Below, piece after piece: positions 1 to 7,513 of a stretch of DNA of 64,000 nucleotides (position 1 is its first letter; each line of letters opens with the position of its first letter). A program made the translations under genes and the position numbers. The stretch is from Chromatiaceae bacterium (GTDB taxonomy: Bacteria; Pseudomonadota; Gammaproteobacteria; Chromatiales; Chromatiaceae), in the NCBI GenBank assembly GCA_027078745.1, contig JALWWO010000018.1, positions 50,118 through 114,117 of the forward strand, in the 5' to 3' direction. The notes beneath the pieces are model-generated. The model saw nothing but the letters and a program-made list of their open reading frames with translations. It did not search any database and was not told the origin of the DNA.

Positions 1-1
1 C

Positions 2-1111
2 CGTCGGGCCCTGAAAAAGTTTCAGAAAGATCAAGGTTTGCCGGTTACCGGTCGCTTGGATGAAGTCACCCTTGCCCGCCTCCATGCCCTAGCCGCGCCG
101 CAGAAAGCGGAAGAACCTGCAACTGTTCCCTCAGAAGCGCCCGAAACGCCTGGGCCGGCACAACCATCCGTACCCGCACCCGATATTGCGGCGGAAGGTC
201 TAGATGCAGGAGCTGTGGTTTCCACCCCAGCACCCGTTCAAGGATTGCAGCCCGAAGAAGTGCCCGATGCCGCGCCAGAAGAGATCCTACCCCCGAGACG
301 ACCACCGGCGGCAGACCTGCCGATTGCTGAAAGTTCCCCGCCGACTCCTGTGCAAGACACCAAAGCGTCGTCACTCGCTCAGTACAGGCGATACACCAAG
401 GACCGGCCTTTCCAAGATCCTCTGCTGCACATGAAGTTTGTCTATATCCCCGGAGGTTGCTTCCTCATGGGCAGCACCCAGCGGCTGGATGAACAACCAG
501 TGCATGAAGTGTGCGTGCGAGAGCACGGAGGTTTTCTCTTAGGGCAATACGAGGTCACCCAACAAGCGTGGGAAAAGGTCATGGGAACGAACCCTTCAGG
601 CGGAAAACGGGGAGATCGGCTGCCGGTGAACAACGTGTCTTGGGATGAGATTCAGAAGTTCCTTGCGCGCTTGAACGAAAAGGGAAAGGGACGTTATCGG
701 CTGCCCACAGAATCGGAATGGGAATATGCGACCCGAGCGGGTTCGGGGGGGAATTATTGGTGGGGAGATGAACCACCCGTATGCGATCATGAAAAGATCA
801 ACGGGGCGAACTTTGCAGGCGAAGGTTGTCCCGGACAGGCGGAACCCGTAGGTTCCTACGCGCCGAATCCCTTCGGCCTCTATGATGTGCACGGCAACCT
901 GTGGGAATGGGTGGAAGATGTCTATCTTCCCGATGCCTATGCTCGTCATGATCGGCAGGATCCCTTGGTGACGACGGGAGGCACGCATCGAGTATTCCGC
1001 GGGGGTAGCTGGCTCTACCCGGCTCAAGATCTGCGGTCTGCCAGACGGGATCATCATATTCCAAGCTTCCGTTTCTTCCACCTGGGCTTCCGCTTGGTCT
1101 ACGAGCCTTAG
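2..1111 (+). CDS. Peptidoglycan-binding / SUMF1-like domain protein, 5' truncated
   Basis: The frame is open from the first complete codon, so the gene begins outside the window. The first ~30 residues (RRALKKFQKDQGLPVTG...) match the end of a PG_binding_1 domain, which binds cell-wall peptidoglycan. A Pro/Ala/Glu-rich linker of ~100 residues follows, then a formylglycine-generating-enzyme-like (SUMF1) domain from about residue 144 to the end, with PGGCFLMGS, RLPTESEWEYATRAG, GLYDVHGNLWEWVED and RVFRGGSW. The paired cysteines of true formylglycine-generating enzymes after RGGS are absent (RGGSWLYPAQDLRSARR), so sulfatase maturation is unlikely. The linker and wall-binding domain suggest an envelope protein, but the signal peptide would lie outside the window. 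The substrate is unknown. An OsmC-like gene follows after 10 bp. Confidence 0.85.
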   Translation, partial: RRALKKFQKDQGLPVTGRLDEVTLARLHALAAPQKAEEPATVPSEAPETPGPAQPSVPAPDIAAEGLDAGAVVSTPAPVQGLQPEEVPDAAPEEILPPRRPPAADLPIAESSPPTPVQDTKASSLAQYRRYTKDRPFQDPLLHMKFVYIPGGCFLMGSTQRLDEQPVHEVCVREHGGFLLGQYEVTQQAWEKVMGTNPSGGKRGDRLPVNNVSWDEIQKFLARLNEKGKGRYRLPTESEWEYATRAGSGGNYWWGDEPPVCDHEKINGANFAGEGCPGQAEPVGSYAPNPFGLYDVHGNLWEWVEDVYLPDAYARHDRQDPLVTTGGTHRVFRGGSWLYPAQDLRSARRDHHIPSFRFFHLGFRLVYEP

Positions 1112-1121
1112 GAGTTGTGCT

Positions 1122-1520
1122 ATGGGAGAAACACTCGCCGTCCATTTTCCTGGGGGGAAACGGGTCGATGTGCAGATCCGGGAATTCTCTATCCCCACGG
1201 ATCAATCCCCCAAGGCAGGCGGGGAGGGCAGTGCACCGGAACCCTTTGATCTGTTTCTCGCTTCCCTGGCTGCTTGCGCGGGCATCTATGCCCTCAATTT
1301 CTGCCAAGCGAGACAGCTTTCCACTGAGGGACTCAAGCTGTGGATGGATTGGAAGCGGGACCCCAAGCGGCCCCTGAAAGCGCAGGTGTGCTATCGGCTC
1401 CAGCTGCCCAAGGATTTTCCGGAAAAATACCGTGGAAGCCTCTGTAAGGCCATTGAACATTGTACGGTGAAGAAAATGATTCAAAATGCCCCCGAATTCT
1501 CCATCCGCATCGAAGACTAG
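1122..1520 (+). CDS. OsmC-like family protein
   Basis: This 132-residue protein has the size and pattern of the OsmC/Ohr fold. Cys52 (SLAACAG) and Cys114 (EHCTVKK) sit where OsmC-type thiol peroxidases carry their two reactive cysteines. Known members reduce organic hydroperoxides with thiol cofactors, though many OsmC-like proteins have no assigned substrate. An AGGAG motif at 1110-1114 lies 7 nt before the ATG. The 3' end overlaps the mlaA start by 35 bp, so the two genes are probably cotranscribed. Confidence 0.85.
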   Translation: MGETLAVHFPGGKRVDVQIREFSIPTDQSPKAGGEGSAPEPFDLFLASLAACAGIYALNFCQARQLSTEGLKLWMDWKRDPKRPLKAQVCYRLQLPKDFPEKYRGSLCKAIEHCTVKKMIQNAPEFSIRIED

Positions 1521-2247
1521 CTTGCTGTTGCTCGGACTGTTGCTCTCTGGCTGTGCATCCGCACCAGACCGCTCTGCAGACCCCCGAGACCCTTTGGAAA
1601 CCTATAACCGGAAAATCTATGCCTTCAATCGAGTGCTAGATCGGACGCTCGTGCGTCCCATCGCCCTGAGCTATCGAAACCTTACCCCGGCCTCCCTAAA
1701 TCAGGGCATCACCCATTTTTTCCAAAACCTCGCCGATGTGAATTCGGCGATCAACAATTTGTTCCAACTCAAGCTCTCTCGTTTCGGCTCGGATCTGGCG
1801 CGGGTTGCCACCAATTCCACGGTGGGCGTGCTGGGCTTTTTCGATGTGGCCTCTAACATCGGTTTGCCGAGCTATAAGGAGGATTTCGGACAGACCTTCG
1901 GCTATTGGGGCGCAGAGGAAAGCCCCTATTTGATGTTACCCTTGCTCGGACCCAGCACCCTGCGGGACACAGTAGGGTTGGGGGGCGATCTGTTGGGAGA
2001 TCCTCTCTTTAGCCTGAAAGAAAATCGAATCTACTGGGGCCTCATCGCGCTGCGGGCAGTAGATGGGCGGGCTGATCTGCTGACAGCCGATGAGATCCTG
2101 GAACTCGCCGCATTGGATCCCTATGCCTTTTTGCGGGATACCTACCTGCAGAAGCGCCGCAACCAAATCTATGATGGCAATCCGCCTCCCGATGCTTATG
2201 AAGAAGCTCTTTGGGCGGAAGATCCCGAGGGAAAGAAAGCGCCCTAG
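1486..2247 (+). CDS. mlaA: MlaA outer-membrane lipoprotein of phospholipid retrograde transport
   Basis: MlaA (VacJ) sits in the outer membrane and removes mislocalised phospholipid from the outer leaflet, passing it to MlaC and the MlaFEDB complex. The 253-residue protein begins with a lipoprotein signal ending LLLSGC (lipidated Cys23). The family motifs DPLETYNRKIYAFN, TNSTVGVLGFFDVA, EDFGQTFGYWG and LPLLGPSTLRD follow in order. No other mla gene is nearby, as in many gammaproteobacteria where mlaA is separate. The start lies within the OsmC-like gene. The stop overlaps the stop of convergent pyrC by 4 bp. Confidence 0.95.
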   Translation: MPPNSPSASKTSLLLLGLLLSGCASAPDRSADPRDPLETYNRKIYAFNRVLDRTLVRPIALSYRNLTPASLNQGITHFFQNLADVNSAINNLFQLKLSRFGSDLARVATNSTVGVLGFFDVASNIGLPSYKEDFGQTFGYWGAEESPYLMLPLLGPSTLRDTVGLGGDLLGDPLFSLKENRIYWGLIALRAVDGRADLLTADEILELAALDPYAFLRDTYLQKRRNQIYDGNPPPDAYEEALWAEDPEGKKAP

Positions 2248-3275
2248 ACGATGCGCCAAGCCACGGATTCCCCCGCTCGCAGCGGACGAAGCTGACGAGC
2301 GCCGAACGCATAGGTTTCGGGTACGATCCAGGGTTCCCGCCGCAGCTGGATGAACTCCTCGTTCAGGGGCAGCCCGTAGAACTGGGCACCGTACACGCTG
2401 GCGAACCCTTCCAGTTTGTCCAAGGCATGCTCATCGGAAAAGACCTCTGCATAGAGTTCGATAGCCGCATGGGCGTTAAAAATACCTGCACAGCCGCAGG
2501 CGCTTTCCTTAGCTTCCCGGGTATGGGGTGCACTATCCGTGCCCAGGAAGAACTTCGGGTTTCCACGGGTCGCCGCCTGGATGAGGGCTTGACGATGGGA
2601 TTCCCGCTTGAGCACGGGCAGGCAGAAATAATGGGGCCGAATGCCACCGGCGAACAGGGCGCTTCGGTTGTAGAGCAGATGATGGGGAGTGATCGTGGCG
2701 GCGATGTGCTCGGCAGATTCAGTGATGAAGTCGACCGCTTCTTTCGTGGTGATGTGCTCTAAAACGATGGGTAGTTCGGGAAAGTCGCGGATCAAAGGCA
2801 CGAGGTCATTTTCGATGAAATATGCCTCTCGATCGAACACATCGACGTCTGGATCAGTCGATTCCCCATGAATGAGCAGGGGAAAAGATTCCCGTTCCAT
2901 GCGGGCGAACACGGGATAGAGCTGGCGTAGATCCCGAACGCCTTGTTCCGCGTTGGTGGTCGCCCCGGCGGGATAGAGCTTAATGCCCTGGATGAAGCCG
3001 CTTTCCTTGGCCCGCTGAATCTCCTGGGGATCCGTGGTATCCCGGAGATACAAGGTCATCAGGGGTTGAAAGGGGCTGTTCTCCGACAAGCTGGCGAGCA
3101 CACGGTTCCGATAAGCACGTGCTTGGGCGGTGGTCGTGAGGGGAGGTTGCAGGTTGGGCATGAGCAGGGCTCGCCCAAAGCATCGGGCGGTATGGGGGAT
3201 CACGGAAGCCATTTCTGCGCCGTCTCGGAGATGGAGATGCCAATCGTCGGGCTTTCTGATCCGCAGGATTTGCAT
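2244..3275 (-). CDS. pyrC: Dihydroorotase
   Basis: This zinc enzyme interconverts carbamoyl aspartate and dihydroorotate, the third step of pyrimidine synthesis. At 343 residues it is the short E. coli-type (class II) dihydroorotase. Visible residues are the metal-binding HLH pair (His13, His15), Lys99 in GIKLYPAGAT, which should be the carboxylated lysine, and the late aspartate in LGTDSAPH. Its pathway partner pyrD is ~34 kb away in this window. It is monocistronic as far as can be seen and convergent with mlaA. Confidence 0.96.
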   Translation of the reverse strand: MQILRIRKPDDWHLHLRDGAEMASVIPHTARCFGRALLMPNLQPPLTTTAQARAYRNRVLASLSENSPFQPLMTLYLRDTTDPQEIQRAKESGFIQGIKLYPAGATTNAEQGVRDLRQLYPVFARMERESFPLLIHGESTDPDVDVFDREAYFIENDLVPLIRDFPELPIVLEHITTKEAVDFITESAEHIAATITPHHLLYNRSALFAGGIRPHYFCLPVLKRESHRQALIQAATRGNPKFFLGTDSAPHTREAKESACGCAGIFNAHAAIELYAEVFSDEHALDKLEGFASVYGAQFYGLPLNEEFIQLRREPWIVPETYAFGARQLRPLRAGESVAWRIV

Positions 3276-3307
3276 GAAACAGACCTTGCACTTCTGAGTA
3301 TTAGGGT

Positions 3308-3322
3308 TTACTAATATAGTAA
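3308..3322. promoter_or_regulatory. AT-rich inverted repeat before the sulfur-globule-like gene
   Basis: TTACTA and TAGTAA form a perfect inverted repeat around ATA, 23 bp before the start codon of the small exported protein. The right arm contains TATAGT (3315-3320), a plausible -10 element with only a weak -35 (TTCTGA, 3292-3297) 17 bp upstream, so a protein bound here could block transcription. The element TTTACT followed by ATAT recurs between the thioredoxin and TauE genes near 17.4 kb. The regulator is not known from sequence. Confidence 0.4.
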
Positions 3323-3345
3323 GTTTTTCTGCTCAGGAGGGAAAG

Positions 3346-3663
3346 ATGAGAAAGCAACATTCTCTATTCTCTGCAATCCTCTTTGCGGCACTGCTCAGCC
3401 TCTCCATGCCTGCAAACGCCTGGTGGGGCCCAGGCCCTTGGGGCAACGGTTGGTGGAACGACTGGTGGAACGATTTCTTCGGAGATGCCTTCTTCGATTT
3501 TAGCCTTAACCTGCGCTTAGGCGGTGGTCTCTGGGGCCGTTATCACCGCTGGTACGATTACTACGGCCCCTATTGGGGTCCTTGGGGCTATGGCTATCCA
3601 GTCTATTGGGTACCAGTGCGTCCCGCTCTCTTTCTCGCGCCTGCCCGGTCAACGGAGAAATAA
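3346..3663 (+). CDS. Small secreted Trp/Gly/Tyr-rich protein, sulfur globule protein-like
   Basis: This 105-residue protein starts with a clear Sec signal peptide ending MPANA. The mature part is extremely rich in Trp, Gly, Tyr, Pro and Asn, including WWNDWWND and GPYWGPWGYGYP. It lacks cysteine and catalytic motifs. This composition, with an N-terminal PWGNGWW...FFGDAF...DFSLN stretch followed by Gly-Tyr-Pro repeats, resembles the structural proteins coating periplasmic sulfur globules in purple sulfur bacteria. That assignment is inference from composition and pattern. Such low-complexity secreted proteins also occur without a sulfur role. A strong AGGAGG lies at 3335-3340, 5 nt before the ATG, and an inverted repeat overlaps the probable -10. 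Confidence 0.7.
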   Translation: MRKQHSLFSAILFAALLSLSMPANAWWGPGPWGNGWWNDWWNDFFGDAFFDFSLNLRLGGGLWGRYHRWYDYYGPYWGPWGYGYPVYWVPVRPALFLAPARSTEK

Positions 3664-3666
3664 CCC

Positions 3667-4587
3667 TCAGCGCGAGAGCGGGCGCACCGTGTTGGGCAGG
3701 TGTTCGAGGATGACCTGAGCAAAGGCCTCCAACGCCTGCCGTCGAGGGAAGGTCTGCCGGAAGATCAGAGAGATCGACCGGTAGGCCTGAGGTAATTCCA
3801 GCTGGCGGGCGATGATCCCGCTGTCCGTCGTCCAGCCCCCGCGAATCGCTAGCGCGGGAACCAGAGTGCAGCCGAACCCTGCCCCCACGAGCTGCAAGAG
3901 GGTCTCCAAGCTCGCCGCCCGCAGATCCGCCATCTCTCCCCGCACCGGCCCGCCTTCCGGCTGGCATACCTTCATCACCTGACGGGTCAAGCAGTGTTCC
4001 TCTGCCAGGAGCAGCAATTCGATTTCTGCCAGATCCTGGGCCGTAATTTCCTCCTTGTGATAGAGGGAATGTTTCAAGGGATGGGCAAGCCAGAAGGGCT
4101 CCTCGAAGAGGGGGATTTGATCTAGCCCAGTGTCTTCTATGGGCAGGGCTACTAAGATGGCATCCAGCTCATGCTGGTGCAACCGGGCCATCAGGGTATC
4201 TGTGATTTCCTCGGACAGCACCAATCGCAATTGAGGATAGCGGCGCTTCAGGGGCACCAGGATCAGGGGCATGAGATAGGGGCTGAGGGTGGGGATCGCG
4301 CCGATGCGCAGGGGACCTGCCAAGGGGTCCCGATGCGCTCGAGCCGCTTGCTCGATAGCCGCCGCCTGTTCTAGGAGTAGCCGCGCATGGTTGAGGATGG
4401 TTTCTCCGATGGGGGTGATCTCTACGGAACGATTTGTGCGTTCAAAGATGACGACGCCGAGTTGTTCTTCCAACTTTTTGATCTGGCCGCTGAGGGTGGG
4501 TTGGGTCACAAAGCAACGTTCGGCAGCCCGCCCGAAGTGCCGTGTTTCAGCGACCGCGAGAATGTACCTGAGATCTCGTAGGTTCAA
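3667..4587 (-). CDS. oxyR: LysR-family hydrogen peroxide sensor OxyR
   Basis: OxyR is a DNA-binding activator that senses hydrogen peroxide through disulfide formation and induces antioxidant genes. The 306-residue protein has an N-terminal winged helix (LRYILAVAETRHFGRAAE...TQPTLSGQIKKLE) and a LysR substrate-binding-like domain. The redox cysteines are Cys199 in EEHCLTRQ and Cys208 in MKVCQPE, numerically identical to E. coli OxyR. The block SLETLLQLVGAGFGCTLVPALA also matches OxyR. It ends 3 bp from the convergent sulfur-globule-like gene and is divergent from the H-NS-like gene. No regulated peroxidase lies beside it. Confidence 0.95.
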   Translation of the reverse strand: MNLRDLRYILAVAETRHFGRAAERCFVTQPTLSGQIKKLEEQLGVVIFERTNRSVEITPIGETILNHARLLLEQAAAIEQAARAHRDPLAGPLRIGAIPTLSPYLMPLILVPLKRRYPQLRLVLSEEITDTLMARLHQHELDAILVALPIEDTGLDQIPLFEEPFWLAHPLKHSLYHKEEITAQDLAEIELLLLAEEHCLTRQVMKVCQPEGGPVRGEMADLRAASLETLLQLVGAGFGCTLVPALAIRGGWTTDSGIIARQLELPQAYRSISLIFRQTFPRRQALEAFAQVILEHLPNTVRPLSR

Positions 4588-4711
4588 ATGCCTGCCTCAT
4601 CGATTAGGACGGGTGATATAAGGATAGCCTATGCGATAAATCATGCTAGCAAATTATGCACAGCGATTGCTCTAATTCCAATAGTTTCGAGAAATCGGCC
4701 TGTTCACAAGA

Positions 4712-4740
4712 TTGCAATTTTTCTCAATTTGATCTAAGAT
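4712..4740 (+). promoter_or_regulatory. Sigma70-type promoter for the H-NS-like gene
   Basis: TTGCAA (4712-4717) and TAAGAT (4735-4740) are separated by 17 bp in the AT-rich oxyR/H-NS-like intergenic region. A perfect 11-bp palindrome, GATCTAAGATC (4731-4741), covers the -10 and could be an operator. Both are read directly from sequence; use in vivo is inferred. Confidence 0.5.
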
Positions 4741-4756
4741 CAATAATGGAGGTGGC

Positions 4757-4798
4757 ATGGGCCATCTCTGTAGGTTACCCATAGGTATTGGAGGCTAA
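4757..4798 (+). CDS. Possible 13-codon leader peptide upstream of the H-NS-like gene
   Basis: An ATG at 4757, preceded by GGAGG at 4748-4752 (4-nt spacing), opens a frame encoding MGHLCRLPIGIGG. It stops at TAA 4796-4798, two bases before the ATG of the next gene. The ribosome binding site of that gene (GGAGG, 4790-4794) lies inside the small frame, so translation of one could affect the other. It is too short for composition to help. Chance cannot be excluded. Confidence 0.3.
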   Translation: MGHLCRLPIGIGG

Positions 4799-4800
4799 TA

Positions 4801-5208
4801 ATGAACCATTACGGGTCTATAGAGGCAGAAAAAATCCGACAAGAACTAGAGCAATTAGAGCGGCAGAGAGAGGAATTACAACGCGCTTTAGAACAGAAGC
4901 GACAACAGGCCAAGCGAGAATTGGCTGAACGCATTAAAGAGATGATCATAACAGCCGGTTATGACCTCAATGACATCTGCCCTCTTGTGGTCGGCAGTAG
5001 AAGATACCGCACGGCAAAACGATCGCTCTCCCGAGAAAAGCGGCACTATCGGAAATTTGCCGATCCCAAACACCCCGAGCGGGTGTACAGCCGTGGCCCC
5101 CTACCCTGGTGGATGCGGGAAATGATGCAGGAGAAGGGGTACGATGTGAACGATAAGGCCGCGCGGGAAGCCTTTAAGATGAAGCATCTGCGGCTCTTAG
5201 AGGACTGA
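4801..5208 (+). CDS. H-NS-like nucleoid-associated protein
   Basis: This 135-residue protein has a charged coiled-coil N-terminus (residues ~5-55, [18 protein letters not shown]) and a C-terminal segment resembling the H-NS DNA-binding domain. That segment reads [21 protein letters not shown], compared with the family pattern Y-x-DP-x-NP-x-x-TW-(S/T)GRGR-x-P-x-W. H-NS family proteins oligomerise through the coiled coil and bind curved or AT-rich DNA, often silencing genes. The hydrophilic core loop is altered here (SRGPLP replaces the usual QGR-type loop), so DNA preference may differ. GGAGG lies 6 nt before the ATG. A J-domain gene follows after 17 bp. Confidence 0.65.
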   Translation: MNHYGSIEAEKIRQELEQLERQREELQRALEQKRQQAKRELAERIKEMIITAGYDLNDICPLVVGSRRYRTAKRSLSREKRHYRKFADPKHPERVYSRGPLPWWMREMMQEKGYDVNDKAAREAFKMKHLRLLED

Positions 5209-5225
5209 GCGCTAGGGGATCAGGT

Positions 5226-5912
5226 TTGATCGGGCGGTTACTCTTACTGCTTTTTTTCCTCTTTCTCCTGTGGTGGATTCTCCGTTGGTTTCGGCGCACC
5301 CCTGCCCAGCAATTTGCCAGCTTGTTGCAGAAGATGGTGATCTGGGGGGGGGGAGCCTTGATCCTATTGTTAGTGCTGAGTGGCCGCCTCAATCCCCTTT
5401 TCGCTGCCCTGGCGAGCGCCGTGCCGGTCGTCTTGCGGGGCATCGATCTGTTAAAGATCCTGCCCTGGGTACAGCGATTCTTTCAAAATCGACAGGCCAG
5501 TGCAGAACGCCCCCAAGTTTTGCGTACCCGGCTGTTGGAGATCCACCGCAGGAGCGATGCCATGGACGGCTTGGTACTGCAGGGGGACTTTCAAGGTCGG
5601 CGTTTGTCTTCCCTCAGTCGAAGAGAATTGCACCAATTGCACCGCGACTATCTGAGTGAAGATCCGGTTTCCGCGGATTTGCTGGAACTCTATCTACATC
5701 ACCGCTATGGGCCAAGATGGCAGGACACAGCATCCCAGCCAAATGCCATGACCCGAGAAGAAGCCCTAGCCATCCTCGGTTTGGGCCCTACACCCACGCC
5801 AGAAGAGATCCGGCGCGCGCATCGTCGCTTGATCCAACGCTTGCATCCCGACCTGGGAGGTTCAGATTATCTGGCCGCCAAGATCAATGCGGCGAAACAG
5901 CTTCTGCTGTGA
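5226..5912 (+). CDS. Membrane-anchored J-domain protein
   Basis: Residues ~1-18 and ~38-62 are hydrophobic membrane segments, and the cytoplasmic remainder ends in a J-domain with the HPD triad at residues 207-209 ([11 protein letters not shown]). J-domains stimulate the ATPase of Hsp70 (DnaK). A compact C-terminal J-domain on a membrane anchor resembles Tim14/Pam18- or DjlA-like cochaperones. No client-binding domain is recognisable in residues 70-170. The start is TTG, 17 bp after the H-NS-like gene. The stop abuts the end of the convergent SH3 gene. Confidence 0.8.
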   Translation: MIGRLLLLLFFLFLLWWILRWFRRTPAQQFASLLQKMVIWGGGALILLLVLSGRLNPLFAALASAVPVVLRGIDLLKILPWVQRFFQNRQASAERPQVLRTRLLEIHRRSDAMDGLVLQGDFQGRRLSSLSRRELHQLHRDYLSEDPVSADLLELYLHHRYGPRWQDTASQPNAMTREEALAILGLGPTPTPEEIRRAHRRLIQRLHPDLGGSDYLAAKINAAKQLLL

Positions 5913-5913
5913 G

Positions 5914-6576
5914 CTAAAGCGAACGCCAGGAGCGACGGCGGCGGAAGCGCAGATGGGGCAGCAGAAGGCCCAAGAAAATGCCGCCGGCCAGCACGCCGGC
6001 GCCGATGAGAAACCAACGCTGGGTGACCTGATTTTGTAGATCGTTGTTCGCCTGCTGTAGCTCCGCCACCTCCCGAGAGAGCTGTACTACCCTCTGACGC
6101 AGTTCCGTTCTCTCCTGTGTGATGCGCAACACATCGGCAGAGGCTTGACGGATCGCAGCTAATTCCTCCTCTAAGCGGCGCTTCTCCTCCTGCAGCTGCT
6201 GCTGATCCATCTGGAGGCGGTCATATCTTTCTTGTAACGCCGTCAGCTTTGCAGCGAGCTGATCCGGCGTTTGCCGCAATTCCTGCAACTGTGTCTCCAG
6301 TTCAGCAATGCGCTCTCGGGCTACCGGTTCATCGATCAGCAGGCGTTCCAATACATAGCCTGTGGTGCCGTCCTGAGTGCGCACCCGCGCATAACCGGTG
6401 TCCTGGTTCACGGAAAGCACTTCTACCGGTGTGCCGCTCCGTAACATCCGAAGAATGCGGTGTCGCACGCTTTCCCCACTGCGCAAGGTGATTTCCAATT
6501 GATCGCTCACATAACGGGTCTCTGGGAAGGCTTGCACACCCATCAGTGCGAGGAACAGAAATAGCACCGTGCGCAT
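5914..6576 (-). CDS. SH3-domain / coiled-coil membrane protein (TIGR04211, YgiM-like)
   Basis: The 220-residue protein has a signal sequence (residues 1-19), a bacterial SH3 domain (~20-85, RYVSDQLEITLRSGES...TGYVLERLL), a long coiled coil rich in Gln/Glu (~85-185), a transmembrane helix (~187-208) and an Arg-rich cytoplasmic tail. This order defines the TIGR04211/YgiM family, which is common in gammaproteobacteria and lacks an established biochemical role. Bacterial SH3 domains often contact the cell wall, so a role between wall and inner membrane is plausible. It lies 18 bp downstream of argF on the same strand and may be cotranscribed with it. Confidence 0.85.
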   Translation of the reverse strand: MRTVLFLFLALMGVQAFPETRYVSDQLEITLRSGESVRHRILRMLRSGTPVEVLSVNQDTGYARVRTQDGTTGYVLERLLIDEPVARERIAELETQLQELRQTPDQLAAKLTALQERYDRLQMDQQQLQEEKRRLEEELAAIRQASADVLRITQERTELRQRVVQLSREVAELQQANNDLQNQVTQRWFLIGAGVLAGGIFLGLLLPHLRFRRRRSWRSL

Positions 6577-6594
6577 CGCTTCAGGATTACCGGC

Positions 6595-7512
6595 TCAGAC
6601 CAAGAGGAATTCTAGCAGGGCCTTCTGGGCATGGAGGCGGTTTTCCGCTTCATCCCAAACCACGGATTGCGGCCCATCGATCACGGCCGCGCTCACTTCT
6701 TCCCCTCGATGGGCGGGCAAACAGTGCATGAACAGGGCCTGGGCATCTGCTTTAGCGAGCAATTTTTCATTCACCTGGTAGGGCGCAAAGACCTGCGCCC
6801 GTTGATTTTGTTCCCCTTCCTGTCCCATGCTGGCCCAAACGTCGGTGACCACCAGGTCTGCTCCCTGCACCGCTGCTTCGGGATTTCGGAAGAGCTGGCA
6901 TCGATCCCCGGCCGCTTCCAGAATCTCCGCATCCGGTTCAAAGGTTTCTGGCGTGGCGATGCGCAGTTGAAAATCGAACAGGCGGGAAGCGTTGATATAG
7001 GAATGGCACATGTTGTTGCCATCCCCTACCCAGGCCACAGTTTTTCCCCGAATGGAACCGCGGTGTTCCAAAAAAGTCTGCATGTCGGCCAGCAGTTGGC
7101 AGGGGTGGAAACGGTCCGTGAGCCCGTTGATGACCGGCACTTGAGAATGGGCAGCGAAGCGTTCCACGGTTTCATGGGCGAAGGTGCGAATCATCACTCC
7201 GTCCACCATGCGAGACAGGACTCGGGCGCTGTCTTCAATGCTTTCCCCCCGACCGAGCTGGGTATCTCGGGAAGAGAGAAAGAGGGCGTGGCCACCGAAC
7301 TGGGTCATGCCCACTTCAAAGGAAACGCGGGTACGGGTGGAAGCTTTCTCGAAAATCATGGCGAGGGTACGGCCTCGCAGGGGTTCATAACACCTTCCTG
7401 CCCGCCAATCCTGCTTGAGCGCGATAGCGCGCTGAAGCAGGGCGTGGGCTTCTTCCGATGAAAGATCCAGGAGGCTGAGAAAATGCCGCAGGGGTTTGGA
7501 AGGCACAGACAT
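6595..7512 (-). CDS. argF: Ornithine carbamoyltransferase
   Basis: This enzyme makes citrulline from ornithine and carbamoyl phosphate in arginine synthesis. The carbamoyl-phosphate site STRTR is at residues 58-62. [25 protein letters not shown] and the catalytic [11 protein letters not shown] loop follow. I chose the ATG at 7512, one base after the argD stop, over an upstream in-frame TTG at 7524 that would overlap argD. This gives 305 residues, matching Pseudomonas-type ArgF. Tight spacing to argD implies one transcript from the argD promoter. Confidence 0.95.
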   Translation of the reverse strand: MSVPSKPLRHFLSLLDLSSEEAHALLQRAIALKQDWRAGRCYEPLRGRTLAMIFEKASTRTRVSFEVGMTQFGGHALFLSSRDTQLGRGESIEDSARVLSRMVDGVMIRTFAHETVERFAAHSQVPVINGLTDRFHPCQLLADMQTFLEHRGSIRGKTVAWVGDGNNMCHSYINASRLFDFQLRIATPETFEPDAEILEAAGDRCQLFRNPEAAVQGADLVVTDVWASMGQEGEQNQRAQVFAPYQVNEKLLAKADAQALFMHCLPAHRGEEVSAAVIDGPQSVVWDEAENRLHAQKALLEFLLV

Positions 7513-7513
7513 A

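Noticed and set aside
4600..4670. Possible OxyR autoregulatory site (ATAG/CTAT-like elements before oxyR)
   Set aside because: Only parts of the ATAG-N7-CTAT pattern match and spacing is wrong. The AT-rich region gives such matches by chance.
6631..7461. A 276-codon plus-strand open frame
   Set aside because: It is the complement of argF, which is complete and functional-looking.
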